Shown here: positions 57,851 through 64,000 of the stretch, one piece after another
Position numbering within the stretch: position 1 is the first letter of the stretch
How the letters are laid out: each line of letters begins with the position of its first letter
Assembly (NCBI GenBank): GCA_022695795.1
Contig: MU404168.1
Location: 62,001-126,000 of the forward strand
From: Biscogniauxia marginata
Lineage: Eukaryota; Ascomycota; Sordariomycetes; Xylariales; Xylariaceae
DNA: 64,000 nucleotides
Reading direction: 5' to 3'
Translations under genes and position numbers: made by a program
The notes under the pieces: generated by a model
The model's input: only the letters and a program-made list of their open reading frames with translations
Databases searched by the model: none
What the model was told of the DNA's origin: nothing

Positions 57851-60165
57851 CCGAATAAGTTAAAGTTATTTTTAAGGTTGTCTCCTCTTTTAACTAGTTA
57901 TAATTAAATCATAACTTAGGTCTTTAAATCTTTTTAAGCGATCTAGGTTTTAACAGTGAAAGTTCTTAAGCTTAACCGTTAAATTCTTTAAATGCTTAAG
58001 TGATTTTTAAGTGTTTTCTTTAAGTAAGTAACCTTCTTATTTAACAAAATATTATAACTAATTTTTAACTCGTTTTAAATTTAATATCTTTTTTACTTCG
58101 TATTTATTAGGGTTTTCTTTAAATTCTAGTTAATTTTCTAGTAAAGCGCTTTTTAGTGCTAATTTTAAAAGTAAAATATGGAATATAAAATATATTTTAA
58201 ATCCTTTTAATAATACTAGCTTATAATTAACTTTCGAAATAACTTTCTTAATTTTATATAGTTTTAACTTTTTAAACTTAAGTTTTTTATTAAGTCGTTT
58301 TGTTTTAATTTAGGGTATTTTTAATATTATGCTTTATCGTTAATAAAATAAGTAAATTATATCTCCTTTCTTAAGAATTAGTTCTTTAATTCTTTTTCTA
58401 TTATAGTACTTTGTCATTTTATTTTAAATAAACTATAATTCTTTTTATAACCGTTATTATACTACTTAGATCTTTTTAGATAGTACTTCTACTTTCGGGG
58501 CTTTTATTTCGATTTTTAGTGCTTTTGTAAGTTCGATTAATTGTTTTTAAATTTCCGCTTTCTATGTATATACTGCCTTGTGTAGTGACATCTTTATGTC
58601 TTTATTAATCAAAGTATTATATGTTATTTAAGTTATTAATAATAATTTTACTTAGTTATTTATTTCCTAGTTAATATAACTTCGTAAATATTGTTTTATT
58701 ATTTAGTTTAGTTTTTTTGTTTGTTCGTTTATTTAAGGATAATATGTTATAAATAACTTTTATTTAATTTTTATTCGTTTTATTAAGTTTATTTAAAATT
58801 TTAAAGTAAATAACTTATTTCTATTTAAAACAATGCGTTTTAGTAATTCATGTTTATTAATATATTCTCTTAAGAAATTAAAAGCTAGCTATTTTATTAT
58901 GCTTGATTCGTTAAATAGTAAAAAGTAGGCATATTTCGTGAGTTTATTAACGATTATTTATATGTTATTATAAGGTACTTTTATAATAAGATCTTTTAAC
59001 TTAAGAAGTTTCACTATAAAATCCCATATAATTATATGTTATGCTTTATTAAGTATTTAAGTTAGCTATAATAGTTTATATGGTTTATATTGTGATACTT
59101 TAGCCTTATTATAAACGTTATAATTCTTTATAATTCTTTTAATTGTTTATCGTATTCCTGGAAAGTTAAATTCTTTTTAAAGTCGTTTTATCGTTTTGAA
59201 AATTCCTTGGTAACTGTGTAGATAATATTCATGGAATTCTTTAACGAATTCGTTCTGTACTCGTTTTAGTATGTAAACCTTTTCTTTGTACGAGAGGAGT
59301 TCGTTGCTAAATCTTTATTAAAACTATAATTACTTTTCTTTTTAATTATAATTTTTTTAAAACGTTATTTCTAGTTTCCTATGTTAATTCGCATATAAGT
59401 TAATATAACTATTTTATTATTTTATTATTTAAATATCTAGACATCTCTTTTATTGATTTTTAATTTATAGTTTCTTTTTTTGTTAAGAAAGTCTATTTAA
59501 ATGTTTTCCTTTCCCTTAATATAATTTATTTTAAAATTAAACTTAAATAGGAAAATCATTTAACACTTATGTTTTTAATTAAGTGTTTATATTATTATAA
59601 ATCGTGTAAGGTTCTTATAATTTAAATAAATATTAATAGGTTTTTTAGTTTTATTAAGCCATAGTTCTTATTCTTTTAATACTTTAATAACTACTAATAA
59701 TTTCTTGTTATAAATTTAATAATTTAGTTTAGTATTATATAGTGCCTTAAATAAGTACGCGACTAGGTACTATTTTCTATTGTTTTTTAGTTACTTTAAA
59801 ACTGCTTTGATGGCGAAATTTAAGGCGTTTATCCTTAGTCGCTTTTTTTTGTTTTTATTTAGGAGTTTATATATAACCTCGCTGGTTACTACCTCTTTTA
59901 GCTGCTAAAAAGCCTATTTAGCTTCTTTAGTAAAATGAAAAGTTTCTCTTGTTTTTGTTAAGGTAGTTAGTTCCGTTAATAATTTAATAATTCGCTTAAA
60001 ATCTTAAATAAGTTATTTAACGTAATTAATAAAACCAAGAAATACGCGTATGTTTATAACATTTCTAGGTTTTAACTAATTTTTATTTCTTTTTCTTTTT
60101 CTTTTTTAAATACGGATTTCTTTTAGGCTTATTATAAACCTTAAATAGTTTAATTTTTTAATATG

Positions 60166-60375
60166 CTATTTATTTTTAGTTAAATAAACAAGTAGGTTTA
60201 CCTTTTCCAGGGCTTTTAACACTTGCTCTATATATTCTTTATACTTTTTCTCGCTTTCTAAATAAATTAATATATCGTTTAAGTAAATAAATACAAATTT
60301 ATCTAGAAATTTACGAAAAACCGTTATAATTATATATTGAAATGTAGTAAGTACGTTGATAAGTTTAAATAACAT
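60166..60375 (-). pseudogene. Reverse transcriptase fragment
   Basis: The longest surviving open stretch of the gypsy pol (69 codons). It covers RT blocks around the catalytic Asp pair, with one Asp replaced by Asn in YLNDILIY, a G-to-A type change consistent with RIP. It starts at no true initiation codon and is not a gene. Confidence 0.8.
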
Positions 60376-63300
60376 AACTTTATACTTATAATATCTATAT
60401 ACCGTTTAAAAAGCGGTATATTATTCGTGTTTTTTAGCCATTTTAATTATATAATAATTATCGCAAAGGTTTAGTACTATAAAGATTTAAGCCTTATTAA
60501 TTTATCTTTTTATAAGTTTTATTAATAGTAATAAGTATTTATTCTTTTTTGTTATCTTATTAAAGTGTTAGTAGTTAATTACTTGTCGCTATACTAAATT
60601 TCTTTTTTTATTAATACGTTACTTTCCGTTTTTATCGATCTTTAATATCATGATTACTAGGTATCTTAATAAGGACTTTAATTCTCGAATATATCCTTTA
60701 TTAAAATCCTTTTAAATTCCTTTTTATAATACTTTTTGTTTTTCTTAATTTATAAAATATATTAAAAATAGTTTTAACTACTTTCCTTCCTTAAAGTAGA
60801 TTTAGTGATTCCATTAGTTATATTTTAATAATTATTTTTTTATTTTATCTTTAAATAATTTATAAAAACGGAGGTACTTACGTGATACTCTTTTCGTTAA
60901 ATCTTTAAGCTTGGTTACTCGAATTATATAAGTAATATATTTCGTCTTTATATTCGTTTTTCTGGAGTTATTTACGGTACTTATCTCGTAACCCGTAATA
61001 ATTAACTTTTTTTGTTTTTAATCCTAATAAAGCATATTTATCTCGAAATTTATTTATAAATTATTTCTTTTAAGCTAATTTATTCTTAATATTATATCGT
61101 GACTTAATATATATATAATATCAAAAATGATTTACTCGAGATGTTCTTAGATAGTTACTAAGAGGGAGACTATTTTTTTAGCACTTTATCATTCTTATAA
61201 CTAAATATATATTCTTTAAAGTTCCGTAATTAATATAAACTTTATTTATATATTTATAATATTTTATTCTTTTAAGTTATCTTAATTAAGATATAACTTT
61301 TATTTACTCTTAAATTTATAAGGGCTTTATACTCCTTTTTATTATACTTAATTTTAATTATAATGGTATTATCAAGTCTTAATTAAACTTCATATAAGGA
61401 CTTACTATTTATGGCTTCTCGCTGCTTTACTAGCGAGAGCCTTTACCGTTTTTTGGTTTTTCACGCCCCTTATTTTTTAGGTTTCTTTAAATCGCTACGG
61501 CTTAAATGTCTTTCCATTTTTAGGCTTTCATAAAAACGTGTTTCTAGTAATCGTTATTTAAATAATTTCTTTAATTACCTTTTATATAATAAGGGGTAAA
61601 AGGTTTATTTTTTATATAAAACCTCGTATATTAAAACTTTAATTCTTTTTTAAGGGCCCTTTTATAACTTAAATCTATTTTCCTGTTAACTCGAAATCTT
61701 TTAAGGTTTTAAATTATCTTTAAATAAAAGGTATAATTCTCGAATTTACTTATTAAAAGTAACTCGATATTTCCTTACAAGTTTATATAGATTTTTAAAA
61801 ACTCTCTCTTTTTTTTAAAATATGCCTTAACGATTCGTTTATAATTTAATTTAGTTATATATATTTTTACTTATTATTTTATTAAGTACTTTTTTATAAA
61901 GCTAAATAAACTAGTATTATACTTAACTCGTTTTTCGAGCTATTATAGAAAATGTAATCCTTTTTATAATTCCCATAATTCTTTTTCGACTTCGTTTTCT
62001 TCGAAACCCGCTTCGAGTAAATCGTGTATATCGCATAATATTAAAGTGTAATATATATAACCTTTAGTAATTACTTCGTGGCTTCTCTCGAAGCTTAAAT
62101 AAAAATAATATACTTTAAAATAATATAGCTATCGTGAGACGTTATTATAAATATATTCATTTTTTTTATATTATTACTTTTTAGTTTTTAAGAATAATAA
62201 CCGATTTTATCCTTAAAACTTCTATATACTTAATAAGCGTTATTAATATAAAAACTTTAATATAATAATATATATTTCTTTTCCGGTTATTTTTCTATTT
62301 TTAACTTTATTTTAGGGTTTTTACTTAATAATTTATTAAGTTAATTAGCATTATTTAAACTTTAATAAATATTATAATTATTATTTATATAAAACCTTTA
62401 GTTTAAGCTATTATATTAGCTTTTTCCTTAATAAGTTTCGCATTTATCGTCGTTATAATAGCTTTAATATAACCTATTATGGTTTAACTTAATTCTTAAG
62501 TCGTATCTTAGTTTATAAGTATCATACTTATATAATAATTCGCTTTTATTATATCCTTATTTAGCTTATTTTAGCGTGAAGTACTTTAAATACGAATAAT
62601 CGTGCTTTAAATAGTTTTTACAATTAACTTAATAATATTTATAACTTCTTTTTATAAAAACCTTTTTATCTTTTTTTATTTTAATAATAATAATAATAAA
62701 TATTTATTTTATTTTTTTATTATTTTCGAAATAAACTTTTACTTTAAAGGTTCTTTTCTCGAGTTAAAAAATCCCTCTTATTTTTATTTTTTATTTTTTA
62801 GGACTTTAACACTCGTTTTTATAATATCTTTTTTTCTTATAGTTAAAACACTTAATAGTTAATTTATTTTGTTTTTTTTATTCCTTTTAAGCAGCATTGA
62901 TTTTAATGGGGTTTAACTTAGTTTTAGTGCCTTTCTTTGTTCCGGTACCACTTTTATAATTTCCTCTTTTCTGCTAATCGTCGTTCTTTCGTTATACCGT
63001 CTTTTTCTTTTTAAGGTACTATTTAAAGTTTTTGTTATCAATAGCAATTACCATTATAACGTAATTATTAAACTTTCTTAAGTTCCTTTCTTTATATAGG
63101 TTTATTTTATATAATTTATTCTTTATATAATTCTTTAGTTTTTAATAAAACAAGTAATATAAGTTTTTTAAACTTAATAACGTAATTTAAAGCCTTTTTA
63201 TCTTGTCGTAATTTATAAAATCGAGCTTCGGCTTATTACTTAAAAATTAAGTTATTAAATATAAACCTAAGTTGTTTTTTAAACTCTTTATAATCCTTAA

Positions 63301-63605
63301 AAACCTTCTTTATGTCTTTTTAAGCGTTTAGTCCATTTTCTAGATAATCTTTTAACACTAATTAAAACTAGGTTAAAGCAGTTTTAACGAGGAGCTAAGA
63401 TACTATAAAAACCTTTTATTTCTTAATAGTAATTATTCCGTAATAAAACCGTAAATAAGTTCCGGCTTAAATCAAAAATCCTTTTAAATTACTTAATTTA
63501 TTATATTTGCTAAGTGTAATTAATTTAAAACTTTTTATATCGAGAGTTATTATGTTGTTTTCGTCGTTTAAGCTACTAGGGTCGTTATCGTTTAAAGGTG
63601 GCTCT

Positions 63606-63973
63606 ATATTACGAACCTCAGAAGTAGAAGGGTGTATAAGTCACATAATCAAAGAATGAATCGGTAAATCGCTAATCGAAATGTACAATTTAATAATTCA
63701 CTTGTTTTAAGGAAAAGAGAAATAAGTATAAGTAAATTAAAATTTCCTTGTATATCTAGTCATTCTTTCTAGTTCCTTAACTATCAATCTAAAACTATAA
63801 TCACTCCTTAATACTATAATAAGAGTACTTTAAAACCTCTTTAACGAACATAACATTATAAATCAATTAAACCAATCTTAACCCATTATTACCTTCAAAT
63901 CAAGAAAACTTAATACGTACTTACTTATAAAGTCAATTAACTAGGAACACATAAGGAGGTTCGTTATATTTTA
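63606..63973 (-). repeat. LTR, reverse orientation (5' LTR of the minus-strand gypsy)
   Basis: Plus-strand ends TATTACGAACCTC and GGAGGTTCGTTATA are inverted to each other. The body matches 56903-57315 in reverse complement. Its position upstream of the minus-strand gag/pol makes it the 5' LTR of that element. Confidence 0.6.
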
Positions 63974-64000
63974 ATAGCTCCTTAATTAGTGTTTAACATT
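63974..64000. other. Flank beyond the right LTR
   Basis: Only 27 AT-rich bases remain. They do not match the five bases left of the forward LTR, so no target-site duplication is evident. Confidence 0.5.

Larger units (their letters stand above)
57316..63605 (-). mobile_element. Ty3/gypsy retrotransposon internal region, RIP-degraded
   Basis: Order on the minus strand, right to left. A presumed gag/protease region comes first (about 63.5-61.2 kb, unreadable). The reverse transcriptase is next: at 60375-60166 the residual frame keeps NVLTTFQYIIITVF and the active-site block IYLNDILIYLE, where YLDD would be normal. The integrase follows: at about 59245-59100 a His-His zinc-binding block starts FHEYYLHSYQGIFKTIKRL with the Cys pair replaced by Tyr, and near 59020-58930 the core IIWDFIVKLLKLKDL precedes IIVNKLTKYA. 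RT before integrase is the gypsy order. Stops and Cys-to-Tyr, Trp-to-stop changes abound, so nothing is functional. Low GC, with C mostly in CG, indicates RIP. Confidence 0.8.

Noticed and set aside
60166..60375. Intact-looking RT ORF considered as a living gene
   Set aside because: It has no ATG, an altered catalytic motif, and is surrounded by stops in RIP-mutated DNA.
56903..63973. DIRS-type element because of inverted terminal repeats
   Set aside because: The pol remnants include a His-His zinc-binding integrase after RT, the gypsy order, and no tyrosine recombinase was seen.

Overview
The window reads as nuclear DNA of a filamentous ascomycete (Pezizomycotina, most likely a Sordariomycete-type genome). 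The reasons are short introns (mostly 45-150 nt) with GTAAGT-like donors and CTAAC/CTGAC-like branch sites before YAG, a quinate-repressor homologue, a Zn(II)2Cys6 regulator, 2EXR and F-box-like proteins, and a repeat block whose C-to-T decay at CpA looks like repeat-induced point mutation (RIP). Where two ORFs join at a canonical donor/acceptor pair with matching phase and an uninterrupted family motif, I give the spliced model. No rRNA, tRNA or CRISPR array was recognised.

Layout. 1-465: a MITE-like palindromic element. 466-6689: mostly gene-poor, with one five-exon gene of unknown function (3744-5140). 6690-13835: a secreted alpha/beta hydrolase, a QutR/QA-1S-type repressor homologue and, divergent from it, a zinc-cluster regulator. 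About 14040-15100: a relic ORF riddled with stops. 17374-31102: a luciferase-like FMN monooxygenase, an F-box-like protein, a multi-exon membrane protein, a small Cys-rich ORF, a 2EXR protein that appears frameshifted, a five-exon extradiol dioxygenase of the VOC fold and an MDP-1-type HAD phosphatase. 31513-33140: a Sec14/CRAL-TRIO protein.

36221-54445 is the most interesting part and could be an undescribed catabolic cluster. It holds an NTF2-like/FMO flavoprotein, a DUF1223 protein broken by one stop codon, an eight-exon FMN monooxygenase, an UNC93-like transporter, an MDR oxidoreductase, a second FMN monooxygenase and a Dal5/allantoate-permease-type transporter. The last gene is a Baeyer-Villiger-type monooxygenase, divergent from the permease across a promoter containing a CGG-N9-CCG palindrome. 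Five consecutive genes (40397-51928) share the minus strand. The family set (four flavin oxygenases, one oxidoreductase, two transporters) suggests uptake and oxidative breakdown of a small organic compound; the substrate cannot be read from sequence.

From about 54760 to the end the DNA turns abruptly AT-rich and gene-free. It contains a transposon terminus, a Tc1/mariner-sized element with inverted repeats (about 55.1-56.9 kb), and a RIP-degraded Ty3/gypsy pol region on the minus strand bracketed by two LTRs in inverted, not direct, orientation (56.9-57.3 and 63.6-64.0 kb).
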